Assembly: GCF_003391395.1 (NCBI RefSeq)
Contig: NZ_CP024190.1
Location: forward strand, 496,001 to 560,000
Direction of reading: 5' to 3'
Source of the DNA: Mycobacterium marinum
GTDB lineage: Bacteria > Actinomycetota > Actinomycetes > Mycobacteriales > Mycobacteriaceae
DNA length: 64,000 bases
Shown: one piece after another, positions 44,793 through 52,817 of the stretch
Position numbering within the stretch: the first letter of the stretch is position 1
Layout of the letters: the number at the start of each line of letters is the position of its first letter
Notes under the pieces: generated by a model
The model's database searches: none
What the model saw: the letters and a program-made list of their open reading frames with translations, nothing else
Told to the model about the DNA's origin: nothing
Position numbers and translations under genes: made by a program

Positions 44793-44966
44793 CTAGCTAC
44801 GGTTGCCGTACTCGACCCGGTTGAGCACTGACGACGACGGATCGCCCCCGGGAAGTGGCGGTTTCGTGTCCTGCTGCACCATCACGGTGATCCCGAAGAT
44901 TGCGGCCGCGCCCAGCAACAGACCAACCACCACGCTCGCGGCGGCAGGCGCGACGATCCGGTTCAT
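44793..44966 (-). CDS. DUF2613-type small exported protein (Rv0236A-like)
   Basis: This 57-residue protein begins MNRIVAPAAASVVVGLLLGA, a signal or membrane helix, and ends LNRVEYGNRS. Length and sequence match remembered M. tuberculosis Rv0236A. It lies just upstream of aftD on the same strand and is probably in its operon. The function is unknown. Confidence 0.85.
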   Translation of the reverse strand: MNRIVAPAAASVVVGLLLGAAAIFGITVMVQQDTKPPLPGGDPSSSVLNRVEYGNRS

Positions 44967-45034
44967 CGAATGGCTCCTTGAGGCGTGGGGTCGTGGCTAG
45001 AAAAACCTAGCCGTCAACCTAGCAGAACAAGCGC

Positions 45035-45292
45035 TCATGGCTGCCGGGAGCGATCGGCCGGGCGTTGTTGACTGTTCAAACACGGTGTCGTCGCACCGCA
45101 TGGGGGTGGGCAGTAGTCATGCAGGCAACGGTCCCCGTACTCCACGAGGGTGGGCGCTGCGGGATCCGACGGCACACCGGTGGAGACCGTGCTGCCGCTG
45201 TGCACCACGAGGGTTAGGCCAACGGTGGCCGCGGCACCGATCGACAGGCCGGCCGCGATGCTGGCCGCCGCGGCCAGGGTGAACCCGGGCAT
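45035..45292 (-). CDS. Second DUF2613-like small protein with Cys-rich tail
   Basis: This 85-residue protein starts MPGFTLAAAASIAAGLSIGA. It shares with the neighbour at 44793 the helix pattern (A-S-I/V-A/V-x-G-L-x-x-G-A-A-A) and the LVEYGDR block (RVEYGNR there). It adds a C-terminal extension with four Cys (RCLHDYCPPPCGATTPCLN). It looks like a tandem duplicate that gained a disulfide-type tail. ATG 45292 was chosen because the hydrophobic helix follows at once. It is separated from its paralogue by 68 bp. Confidence 0.7.
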   Translation of the reverse strand: MPGFTLAAAASIAAGLSIGAAATVGLTLVVHSGSTVSTGVPSDPAAPTLVEYGDRCLHDYCPPPCGATTPCLNSQQRPADRSRQP

Positions 45293-45395
45293 ACCGCTCG
45301 TCCCTCTAGCCCCACTTCGGTACGGGGTCGGTCGACAACGTAACAGGGGTTGCCCCCCGGGCCCGCGATGAAACACAGCGTGACAGCATGTCCGG

Positions 45396-46589
45396 ATGGC
45401 TTTTCCGCGCACACTGGCGGTACTTGCCGCCGCGTCAGCGCTGGTGGCGGCCTGCAGCCACGGCGGAACACGCACCGGATCCTCCTCGACCACGACCTCG
45501 GCGGGCGCTAGCCCGTCAGCCACCAGCTCGACCCCGATGGCCGCTGCGGCCCCCCGGATTTGTGCTGACCCCGCGGCCGTGCCGGCGGCGATGCCCAACG
45601 TTCGAGACAAACTGGCCCAGTTGCTCATGGTCGGCGTCCGCGATGGCGATGACGCCAGGGCCGTGGTCACCAACTACCGCGTGGGCGGGATCCTCATCGG
45701 TAGCGACACCGATTTGTCGATCTTGACCAACGGTGTGCTGAAGGACATCGTTGCCGGTTCCGGCCCGCTGCCGGTGGCGGTGAGCGTCGACGAAGAAGGC
45801 GGCCGGGTGTCCCGGCTGAAGTCATTGCTCGGAGGCCGGGGGCCCTCGGCGCGGGAGCTGGCCCGCACCGACACCGTTGACCAGGTCTACGGCGTGGCGC
45901 TGCAGCGGGGCCGCAAGATGAAGGAGCTGGGCATCACCGTTGACCTGGCGCCGGTGGTTGATGTCACCGATGCCCCGGACGACACCGTGATCGGGGACCG
46001 GTCGTTTGGTTCTAACCCGGAGACGGTCACCGAATATGCCGGTGCCTACGCGCGCGGCTTGCGCGACGCCGGGCTGTTGCCGGTGCTCAAACACTTCCCC
46101 GGGCACGGACGTGCCTCGGGTGATTCGCACACCGGCGGGGTCGTTACGCCGCCGCTGAGTGACTTGCAGGACAGCGATCTGGTGCCCTATCGGACGCTGG
46201 TGACCCAAACCCCGGTGGCGGTGATGCTCGGCCACCTCCAGGTCCCGGGTCTGACCGGCGACGAGCCGGCCAGTCTCAGCAAGAACGCGGTGGACCTGCT
46301 ACGTAACGGCACCGGTTATGGCGGACCGCCGTTCGATGGCCCGATCTTCAGTGACGACCTATCCAGCATGGCCGCGATCTCCGACCGCTACGGCGTGACC
46401 GAGGCGGTGCTGCGCAGCTTGCAGGCCGGTACCGACATCGCATTGTGGGTAAGTACTGAAGAGGTGCCCGCCGTGCTGGATCGGTTGGAACAGGCGCTGG
46501 CCGCCGGTGAGCTGCAGATGTCGGAGGTCGACGCATCATTGGTCCGGGTGGCGCGGATGAAGAACGTCAGCGCCAGCTGTGGGCACTAG
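45396..46589 (+). CDS. lpqI: Lipoprotein LpqI, GH3 beta-N-acetylglucosaminidase
   Basis: This 397-residue protein has a lipoprotein signal with lipobox VAAC (lipid-modified Cys20), a Ser/Thr/Ala-rich linker and a GH3 domain. The NagZ-like loop KHFPGHGRASGDSHTG (about residues 229-244) supplies the His-Asp acid/base dyad, and SDDLSSMAAIS (about 316) carries the nucleophilic Asp. LpqI hydrolyses GlcNAc-anhydroMurNAc-type muropeptides during cell-wall recycling. It is divergent from the DUF2613-like genes. Confidence 0.92.
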   Translation: MAFPRTLAVLAAASALVAACSHGGTRTGSSSTTTSAGASPSATSSTPMAAAAPRICADPAAVPAAMPNVRDKLAQLLMVGVRDGDDARAVVTNYRVGGILIGSDTDLSILTNGVLKDIVAGSGPLPVAVSVDEEGGRVSRLKSLLGGRGPSARELARTDTVDQVYGVALQRGRKMKELGITVDLAPVVDVTDAPDDTVIGDRSFGSNPETVTEYAGAYARGLRDAGLLPVLKHFPGHGRASGDSHTGGVVTPPLSDLQDSDLVPYRTLVTQTPVAVMLGHLQVPGLTGDEPASLSKNAVDLLRNGTGYGGPPFDGPIFSDDLSSMAAISDRYGVTEAVLRSLQAGTDIALWVSTEEVPAVLDRLEQALAAGELQMSEVDASLVRVARMKNVSASCGH

Positions 46590-46675
46590 CGGGTGTGCGG
46601 CGAGGCGGTATTGCCTACTCTAGGGTCAGATAGACCGGCTAGTGAGGCCAAGAAAGGGCCAAAAAGGGGATAGCA

Positions 46676-47302
46676 ATGGCAGGTGGCACCAAGCGGCTAC
46701 CGCGCGCCATCCGTGAGCAGCAGATGCTTGATGCGGCCGTGCAGATGTTCTCGGCTAACGGGTACCACGAGACCTCGATGGACACGATTGCCGCCGCGGC
46801 GCAGATCTCCAAGCCGATGCTCTACCTGTACTACGGCTCGAAGGAAGATTTGTTCGGCGCCTGTCTGAACCGTGAGATGAGCCGGTTCATCGATGCGGTG
46901 CGCGCCGACATCGACTTGAGTCAGAGCCCCAAGGACCTGTTGCGCAACGCCATCGTGTCCTTCCTGCGCTATATCGACCAAAACCAGGCGTCGTGGATCG
47001 TGATGTATACCCAGGCGGTCAGCTCACAGGCCTTCGCTCAGACGGTGCGGGAGGGGCGCGAGCAGATCGTCGAACTGGTGGCCGGGATGCTGCGCGCCGG
47101 CACCCGGAGCCCGCGCTCCGACGCCGAAATCGACATGATGGCGGCCGCCCTGGTGGGCGCGGGCGAGGCCGTGGCCAACCGGCTCAGCGCTGGTGACACC
47201 GATGTCGACGAGGCGGCCGAGATGATGATCGATCTCTTCTGGCGCGGCCTCAAGGGCGCGCCGTCGGATCGGGAGATCGGCTCGAACTTCGCCGCGGGCT
47301 AG
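46676..47302 (+). CDS. TetR-family regulator (Rv0238-like)
   Basis: This 208-residue protein has an N-terminal HTH (FSANGYHETSMDTIAAAAQISKPMLYLYYGSKEDLF-type sequence, about residues 24-60) and a typical TetR ligand domain. It matches remembered Rv0238 (204 aa). AAAGGGG lies upstream of ATG 46676. The stop at 47302 sits six bases before the first 59-bp repeat. A regulatory link to the nearby fabG4/fadA2/fadE5 genes is plausible but not shown. Confidence 0.9.
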   Translation: MAGGTKRLPRAIREQQMLDAAVQMFSANGYHETSMDTIAAAAQISKPMLYLYYGSKEDLFGACLNREMSRFIDAVRADIDLSQSPKDLLRNAIVSFLRYIDQNQASWIVMYTQAVSSQAFAQTVREGREQIVELVAGMLRAGTRSPRSDAEIDMMAAALVGAGEAVANRLSAGDTDVDEAAEMMIDLFWRGLKGAPSDREIGSNFAAG

Positions 47303-47308
47303 ATTCGG

Positions 47309-47531
47309 GCGGTGACCATATTGCCCGCCTCCTCCTCGGGTCGCTTCGCGTCCCGCATCGTCGGCGAGCGGTGACCATATTGCCCGCCTCCTCCTCGGGT
47401 CGCTTCGCGTCCCGCATCGTCGGCGAGCGGTGACCATATTGCCCGCCTCCTCCTCGGGTCGCTTCGCGTCCCGCATCGTCGGCGAGCGGTGACCATATTG
47501 CCCGCCTCCTCCTCGGGTCGCTTCGCGTCCG
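47309..47531 (+). repeat. 59-bp tandem repeat (3 full copies plus about 46 bp), MIRU-like
   Basis: Full copies start at 47309, 47368 and 47427 and appear identical; a partial fourth starts at 47486 and runs into the ClC gene. Each unit contains GGTGACCATATTGCCCGCC and CGCATCGTCGGCGA. In each full unit GTG opens a 20-codon frame (MTILPASSSG...IVGER) whose TGA overlaps the next GTG (GTGA): 47312-47374, 47371-47433 and 47430-47492. The last GTGA is the ClC start. The organisation resembles mycobacterial interspersed repetitive units. Confidence 0.9.
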
Positions 47532-48793
47532 TCCTCAGGCGAGCATCCCGGCCCGATGTCGACTTCTTCTGTGCGGTAGTCATTGTCGGGCTGCTGGCCG
47601 GGGTCGCCGGATTGTCCACCACCGTGGTGCTGCGCTTCGTCGAACACCTCACCTACCACTACGCTTTCGGCTCCCTGCTGGAAGGCATCACTGGCAGCAG
47701 CCCCGTTCGCCGGGCGCTGGGGCCGATGGTTGGCGGAGCGTTGGCGGGCCTGGGCTGGTGGTTACTGCGCCGCAGAACCGATGTGCCGCCGCTGGCGGGA
47801 ACCATCGCCGATCACGCCCGGATACCGCGGCGGACCTGGAGCATCGATGCGCTGCTGCAAGTTGTGTTGGTCGGCTCGGGTGCTTCGCTGGGCCGAGAGG
47901 GCGCCCCACGTCAATTCGCGGCGGCGTTAAGCGATTTCGCGACTACGTGGTTGAGGCGGCTGTCACCCGGAGATCGAGAGATTCTGCTGGCCTGTGCGGC
48001 CGGGGCCGGGCTGGGGGCGGTCTATGCCGTCCCGTTGGCAGGGGCGCTTTTCGCGCTGCGGATCATGTTGAACACCTGGAATATCCGGGCCCTCGGTGCG
48101 GCGTTGATCACGTCCAGCCTGGCCGTCGCGATCGGTTCGCTCGTCACCCACGATCGGCCCGAACTCGATTGGCCCAGTGCGGAATCAACGTATCTACTGA
48201 GTGCACATGCGTTGGCGTTGGCCCCGGTGGCCTTCGTGGTGGGTGTGGCCTTCAATCGCATCATGGCCGCGGCGCGGCCGGCCAGGCTGGTGCGGTCCTG
48301 GACGTTGATCCCCGGCCTCGCCGCCGCCGGGCTGGCGATCGGCGTCTGTTCGCATTGGTGGCCGGAGCTACCCGGCAACGGCAAGAGCATCCTCACGGTC
48401 AGCCTTGCCAGCGGGATGACGCTGTCGGCCGCGGCCGTGATCTTGGTGCTCAAACCGCTGCTCACCGCGCTGTTCTTGCGGGTCGGGGGAGCGGGCGGCA
48501 TGCTCACGCCGTCGTTGGCCACCGGCGCCGCCGCCGGATCATTGCTGGTCCTGGCAATCGACGCAGTCGCCGGAACCCACCTGCATGGGCCGGTGATCTC
48601 GCTGGCCGCTGCCGCCGGAGTGCTCGCGGTCACTCAGGGCTCACCCATCTGGGCGGCGATCTTCGTCTGGGAGCTGGCCCGGCCACCGATTTGGATGCTG
48701 GTGGTCTTTCTGGTCACCGCGGTGGGCGCCCACGGGCTCAAGACGCTCGTGCTGGGGCGTCGACTGCCCCTGCGCGACCACCGGGCGGGCTGA
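47489..48793 (+). CDS. ClC-family chloride channel/transporter
   Basis: This 434-residue polytopic protein has the ClC motif GSGASLGREGAPRQ (residues 129-142) with the gating Glu at about 137, and later GAGLGAVYAVPLAGALFAL and GGAGGMLTPSLATGAAAG, typical of anion-pathway helices. The usual GSGIP segment reads AGTIAD and is therefore not canonical. There is no CBS domain. The GTG start comes from the last copy of the 59-bp repeat, so the first 14 residues equal the repeat-encoded peptide. In M. tuberculosis the vapBC24 toxin pair occupies this place. It is convergent with htdX. Confidence 0.87.
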   Translation: MTILPASSSGRFASVLRRASRPDVDFFCAVVIVGLLAGVAGLSTTVVLRFVEHLTYHYAFGSLLEGITGSSPVRRALGPMVGGALAGLGWWLLRRRTDVPPLAGTIADHARIPRRTWSIDALLQVVLVGSGASLGREGAPRQFAAALSDFATTWLRRLSPGDREILLACAAGAGLGAVYAVPLAGALFALRIMLNTWNIRALGAALITSSLAVAIGSLVTHDRPELDWPSAESTYLLSAHALALAPVAFVVGVAFNRIMAAARPARLVRSWTLIPGLAAAGLAIGVCSHWWPELPGNGKSILTVSLASGMTLSAAAVILVLKPLLTALFLRVGGAGGMLTPSLATGAAAGSLLVLAIDAVAGTHLHGPVISLAAAAGVLAVTQGSPIWAAIFVWELARPPIWMLVVFLVTAVGAHGLKTLVLGRRLPLRDHRAG

Positions 48794-48804
48794 GCCCCAC
48801 CGCC

Positions 48805-49656
48805 CTAGAGCCGCTTAATGGTCGCGGTCAGGTGCGGGTAGCCCTTGGACATGTTGCGCAACGCAATTTCCCAGCCGGGGTCGGCCGCGTCGGCCTCGTC
48901 GATATAGATGCCCGCGGTGGCCGGCAGCAACACCGGCTTTCCGAACCGGACCGAATACCGCACCGCATCCGGGATCTTGGCTTCGATGTTCGCCAATACC
49001 GCTGCAGCGCTGAACATCCCGTGCGCAATAACGGTAGGGAAGCCAAACAGTTTCGCCGCGATCGAATTGGTGTGGATCGGGTTGTGATCGCCGCCGACCG
49101 CCGCGTAGCGGCGGATTTGGGCAGGCGTGATCCGCAGCACCGCTGCCGGCGGCGGCAGCTTGGGCTGCTTCTGCGGCGGCGGCTTGGGTTCGCCGGACAG
49201 GCTCGTGCGTTGCTGGTGCAGGAACGTCGTCACCTGGTGCCAGGCGAGTTCGTTGCCGACGTTGATGTCGGTCACCAGGTCGACCATCAGGCCCTTGCGG
49301 TGCTCTCGCAGGTTCTCGGCGTGCACCTTGACGCCGACGGTGTCGGTCACCGCGATCGGCCGGTACTGCGTGATGTGGTTCTGGGTGTGCACCGATCCCA
49401 TTGCGGCAAAGGGAAAGTCAAACCCGGTGACCAGTGCCATCACCGATGGAAAGGCCAGCACGAACGGGTAGGTCAGCGGCACGTTGTTGCGGTACCGCAA
49501 GCCGGTGACCGCCGCATAGGCCGCCACGTTGGTGTGGTCGATGGGAAGTTCCTCGACGCTGACCGTGCGGTTGGGCAGCGCGTCCCCACGCGGCACCACG
49601 GGCAATGCCCCTGCCGCCGCGCGCAGCATGTTTTTTAGGCCGCTTGGCTGGTTCAC
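48805..49656 (-). CDS. htdX: (R)-3-hydroxyacyl thioester dehydratase HtdX
   Basis: This 283-residue protein has a double hot-dog (MaoC-like) fold with the hydratase-2 motif GDHNPIHTNSIAAKLFGFP (about residues 193-211, catalytic Asp/His) in the C-terminal half and a catalytically degenerate N-terminal half. It dehydrates (R)-3-hydroxyacyl-CoA or -ACP. The GTG at 49656 lies 18 bp after the fabG4 stop; together they form a reductase/dehydratase operon as in M. tuberculosis Rv0242c-Rv0241c. Confidence 0.92.
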   Translation of the reverse strand: MNQPSGLKNMLRAAAGALPVVPRGDALPNRTVSVEELPIDHTNVAAYAAVTGLRYRNNVPLTYPFVLAFPSVMALVTGFDFPFAAMGSVHTQNHITQYRPIAVTDTVGVKVHAENLREHRKGLMVDLVTDINVGNELAWHQVTTFLHQQRTSLSGEPKPPPQKQPKLPPPAAVLRITPAQIRRYAAVGGDHNPIHTNSIAAKLFGFPTVIAHGMFSAAAVLANIEAKIPDAVRYSVRFGKPVLLPATAGIYIDEADAADPGWEIALRNMSKGYPHLTATIKRL

Positions 49657-49674
49657 TTTGCTTCCCCTTCGCGG

Positions 49675-51039
49675 TCAGGCGCCGATCATGGCCTGGCCGC
49701 AGACGCGAATGACGTTTCCGGTCACTGCGTTTGATGCCGGGCTGGCGAAATACGCGATGGCTTCGGCGACATCGACGGGCTGTCCACCCTGCAGCAAGGA
49801 GTTCAGCCGGCGTCCCACCTCGCGGGTGGCCAGTGGAATGGCGGCAGTCATCTTGGTCTCGATGAATCCCGGCGCGACGGCGTTGATCGTGATGTCCTTC
49901 TCGGCCAGGCTCGGTGCCAGCGCCTGAGCGATGCCGATCATGCCGGCCTTGGTGGCGCCGTAGTTGGTCTGCCCACGGTTGCCCGCGATTCCGGCGATCG
50001 AGGACAGCCCGATCACCCGGCCACCCGCACCGATGCTGCCATTGCCGACCAGGCCCTCGGTGAGGCGCAGCGGGGCAAGCAGATTGACGGCGATGACCGA
50101 GTCCCAGCGGGCGTCGTCCATGTTGGCCAGCAACTTGTCTCGGGTGATGCCGGCGTTGTTGACCAGGATGTCGGCCTTCCCGCCGTGGTGGTCGCGTAGA
50201 TGCTCGGTGATCTTGTCCACGGCGTCGTCGGCCGTCACATCCAGCCACAGCGGGGTGCCGCCGACGCTGGCGGCCGTCTCGGCCAGCGCGTCTGCGGCGG
50301 ACTCCACGTCGATCGCGACGACGCTGGCGCCGTCACGGGCGAACACCTCGGCGATCGTCTGCCCGATGCCGCGGGCGGCGCCGGTCACGATGGCGACCTT
50401 GCCCTCTAGCGGCCGGTCCCAGTCGGCCGGCGGTGTGGAGTCGGCCGCGCCCACGTAGAAGACCTGGCCGTCGACATATGCCGACTTCGCCGACAAGATG
50501 AACCGCACGGTCGATTCCAGCCCGGTGGCGGCCGGTTTGGCCTGCGGCGACAGGTAGACCAGCGCCGCGGTGCTGCCCCGGCGCAATTCCTTGGCCAGCG
50601 ACCGGGTGAAGCCCTCCAGCGCCCGCTGCGCGATCCGCTCATGACTGTTGTCGATGGCGTCGGGTGTGGTGCCCACCACCACCACCCTCGCGGAGGCGCC
50701 CAGATTGCGCAGGACGGGCTTGAAGAAGTCGTGCAGCCCTTTGAGTCCGGCCGGGTCGGTAATGCCGGTAGCGTCGAAAACAAGGCCACCGAACGAGTCG
50801 GCCCAGCGCCCGCCCAGGTTATTGCTCACCTGGTCGTAGTCCTTGGCGAGGGCGGCGCGCAGCGGCTCGGCCACCCGGCCCTCACCCCCGATTAGCAGCG
50901 AACCGGCCAGCGGCGGGTCCCCCGGGCGGTAACGGCGCAGCGTCTCGGCTTGCGGAACACCAAGTTGCTTGGCCACAAACGTTCCGGGGCCGGAGTTGAC
51001 GACCTGCGAGAACAGATCGGACGAGAGCTTGGGTGCCAC
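49675..51039 (-). CDS. fabG4: 3-oxoacyl-thioester reductase FabG4 (high-molecular-weight FabG)
   Basis: This 454-residue protein, the length remembered for M. tuberculosis FabG4, has an N-terminal flavodoxin-like region (about residues 1-200) and a C-terminal SDR domain. The cofactor motif is VTGAARGIG; the catalytic residues are Ser in IGLSSIAG, Tyr360 and Lys364 (NYGATKAG). It uses NADH to reduce 3-ketoacyl-CoA/ACP. The GTG at 51039 follows GGAAGG. It is divergent from fadA2; a 16-bp palindrome lies 55 nt upstream. Confidence 0.93.
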   Translation of the reverse strand: MAPKLSSDLFSQVVNSGPGTFVAKQLGVPQAETLRRYRPGDPPLAGSLLIGGEGRVAEPLRAALAKDYDQVSNNLGGRWADSFGGLVFDATGITDPAGLKGLHDFFKPVLRNLGASARVVVVGTTPDAIDNSHERIAQRALEGFTRSLAKELRRGSTAALVYLSPQAKPAATGLESTVRFILSAKSAYVDGQVFYVGAADSTPPADWDRPLEGKVAIVTGAARGIGQTIAEVFARDGASVVAIDVESAADALAETAASVGGTPLWLDVTADDAVDKITEHLRDHHGGKADILVNNAGITRDKLLANMDDARWDSVIAVNLLAPLRLTEGLVGNGSIGAGGRVIGLSSIAGIAGNRGQTNYGATKAGMIGIAQALAPSLAEKDITINAVAPGFIETKMTAAIPLATREVGRRLNSLLQGGQPVDVAEAIAYFASPASNAVTGNVIRVCGQAMIGA

Positions 51040-51094
51040 TGAGCTGCCTTCCGTGTCGGGTGTGCGATGTAGGAGCCACCGTATCGAGGACGAA

Positions 51095-51110
51095 CTTACT
51101 TCAGAGTAAG
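51095..51110. promoter_or_regulatory. 16-bp palindrome CTTACTTCAGAGTAAG, probable operator of fabG4/fadA2
   Basis: This perfect 6+4+6 inverted repeat lies in the 169-bp divergent region. On the minus strand it reads TTACT-N5-GTAA, the same core as the palindrome upstream of fadE5 and at almost the same distance from the GTG (55 versus 53 nt). The binding protein is unknown; a TetR or GntR regulator is likely. Confidence 0.6.
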
Positions 51111-51156
51111 AACAGTGGGTAGTATGGCCCCCGACTGCCGATCCCCCAAAACCCAA

Positions 51157-51199
51157 AGCTCAAGTACATACGTACATACCGAGAGCTCAAGTACCTACG
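51157..51199 (+). repeat. Direct repeat upstream of fadA2
   Basis: AGCTCAAGTACATACG (51157-51172) recurs as AGCTCAAGTACCTACG (51184-51199), one mismatch and 27 bp apart, just before the fadA2 GTG. The second copy overlaps the ribosome-binding region. It may be a regulator site or a short duplication. Confidence 0.5.
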
Positions 51200-51208
51200 G
51201 AGAGAAAA

Positions 51209-52534
51209 GTGGCCCCTGCTGCTGAGAAGAATGCCCAGACCAAGCGGCGAGTCGCCGTCCTGGGGGGTAATCGAATCCCCTTCGCCCGGTCCGACGGCGC
51301 TTACGCCGAAGCGTCCAACCAGGACATGTTCACCGCGGCGCTGGCCGGGCTGGTGGACCGGTTCGACCTGCGCGGGCAACGGCTGGGCGCCGTCGTCGGT
51401 GGTGCCGTGCTCAAGCACAGCCGCGACTTCAACCTGATGCGCGAATGCGTGTTGGGATCAGAGCTGTCCCCGTACACCGCGGCGTGTGACCTGCAGCAAG
51501 CCTGCGGGACCGGCCTGCAGGCCGCGATCGCTGCCGCTGACGGGATCGCCGCCGGACGTTATGAGGTTGCGGCGGCCGGCGGCGTGGACACCACCTCGGA
51601 CCCGCCGATCGGGCTGGGTGAGGACCTGCGCCGCACTCTGCTGCGGCTGCGTCGGGCCAAGTCCAACGTGCACAGGCTGCGCCTGGTGGGTGGGCTGCCG
51701 GCCAATCTGGGAGTCGAGATCCCGGCCAACAGCGAGCCCCGGACCGGGCTGTCGATGGGCGATCACGCCGCCATCACCGCCAAGCAGATGGGTATCAAAC
51801 GCGTTGACCAGGACGAACTGGCCGCGGCCAGTCATCGCAACATGGCCGACGCCTACGACCGCGGATTCTTCGACGACCTGGTGACGCCATTTTTGGGGCT
51901 GTACCGCGACGACAACCTGCGCCCCAACTCGAGCGTCGAGAAGCTCGCCTCGCTGCGCCCGGTATTCGGCGTCAAGGCCGGCGACGCCACCATGACGGCG
52001 GGCAACTCGACTCCGCTGACCGACGGTGCCTCGGTTGCGTTGCTGTCCAGCGAGCAATGGGCGCAGGAGCATTCGTTGTCGCCGCTGGCCTACCTCGTGG
52101 ACGCCGAGACGGCCGCGGTGGACTACGTCAACGGCAACGACGGTCTGTTGATGGCGCCCACCTACGCCGTGCCGCGACTGCTGGCCCGCAACGGGTTGAC
52201 GCTGCAAGACTTCGACTTCTACGAGATCCACGAGGCCTTCGCCTCGGTGGTGTTGGCGCACCTGCAGGCGTGGGAGTCCGAGGAGTACTGCAAGCAGCGC
52301 CTGGGACTGGACGCCGCGCTTGGTTCGATCGACCGGTCCAAGCTCAACGTCAACGGTTCATCGTTGGCCGCCGGGCACCCCTTCGCGGCAACCGGCGGAC
52401 GGATACTGGCGCAGACCGCCAAGCAGCTGGCCGAGAAGAAGGCCGAGCGCAAGGGATCGGCCCAGCCCGTGCGCGCGCTGATCTCGATCTGCGCTGCCGG
52501 CGGTCAGGGCGTGGCCGCAATCCTGGAGGCCTGA
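51209..52534 (+). CDS. fadA2: Acetyl-CoA acetyltransferase / thiolase FadA2
   Basis: This 441-residue thiolase has nucleophile C99 (LQQACGTGLQ), H390 (SSLAAGHPFAATGG) and second Cys428 (ISICAAGGQG). It cleaves or forms 3-ketoacyl-CoA. The GTG at 51209 follows GGAGAG. It aligns closely with remembered M. tuberculosis FadA2 (440 aa). It is divergent from fabG4 and convergent with fadE5, with stem-loop terminators between. Confidence 0.93.
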   Translation: MAPAAEKNAQTKRRVAVLGGNRIPFARSDGAYAEASNQDMFTAALAGLVDRFDLRGQRLGAVVGGAVLKHSRDFNLMRECVLGSELSPYTAACDLQQACGTGLQAAIAAADGIAAGRYEVAAAGGVDTTSDPPIGLGEDLRRTLLRLRRAKSNVHRLRLVGGLPANLGVEIPANSEPRTGLSMGDHAAITAKQMGIKRVDQDELAAASHRNMADAYDRGFFDDLVTPFLGLYRDDNLRPNSSVEKLASLRPVFGVKAGDATMTAGNSTPLTDGASVALLSSEQWAQEHSLSPLAYLVDAETAAVDYVNGNDGLLMAPTYAVPRLLARNGLTLQDFDFYEIHEAFASVVLAHLQAWESEEYCKQRLGLDAALGSIDRSKLNVNGSSLAAGHPFAATGGRILAQTAKQLAEKKAERKGSAQPVRALISICAAGGQGVAAILEA

Positions 52535-52717
52535 ACCCCCAGTTAACGCCGGCCGCTCGGCGGAACTTCGGTGCCCGCGGTTTGTAACCCCATCTGATGG
52601 GTATCTAACTGATTGGAAAGCCCCGTGTTGTGGTCTGACCCCCGACCCCGACCGCAACGCGGGGCAATCCGTTAGATCGACCGCCGGTCATCGGTATTGA
52701 CGGGCGTACGAAAAGGG

Positions 52718-52754
52718 CCGCCGCTGGAACGAGGGGAGCCAGCGGCGGTCTTTT
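52718..52754 (+). terminator. Rho-independent terminator of fadA2
   Basis: CCGCCGCTGG (52718-52727) pairs with CCAGCGGCGG (52739-52748) across an 11-nt loop, followed by TCTTTTT. Canonical intrinsic terminators are uncommon in mycobacteria, so this is a clean example. Confidence 0.8.
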
Positions 52755-52767
52755 TGGTTGAGAAAAT

Positions 52768-52802
52768 AGTTGAGCCCCCGTTCCTGGAACGGGGGCTCAA
52801 CT
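52768..52802 (-). terminator. Perfect 16-bp hairpin, probable fadE5 terminator
   Basis: Arms 52768-52783 and 52787-52802 (AGTTGAGCCCCCGTTC and its exact complement) enclose a 3-nt loop. On the minus strand a TATTTTCTC tract follows. It lies 15 bp after the fadE5 stop. Confidence 0.8.
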
Positions 52803-52817
52803 GTTGATCGGGGTGCT

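Noticed and set aside
47309..47531. Possible CRISPR array
   Set aside because: The 59-bp units are contiguous with no unique spacers, and no cas gene is present.
47024..47659. Minus-strand frame with repeated PEEEAGNMVTA-type peptide
   Set aside because: The peptide repeat is just the 59-bp DNA repeat read on the other strand, and the frame overlaps the TetR and ClC genes.
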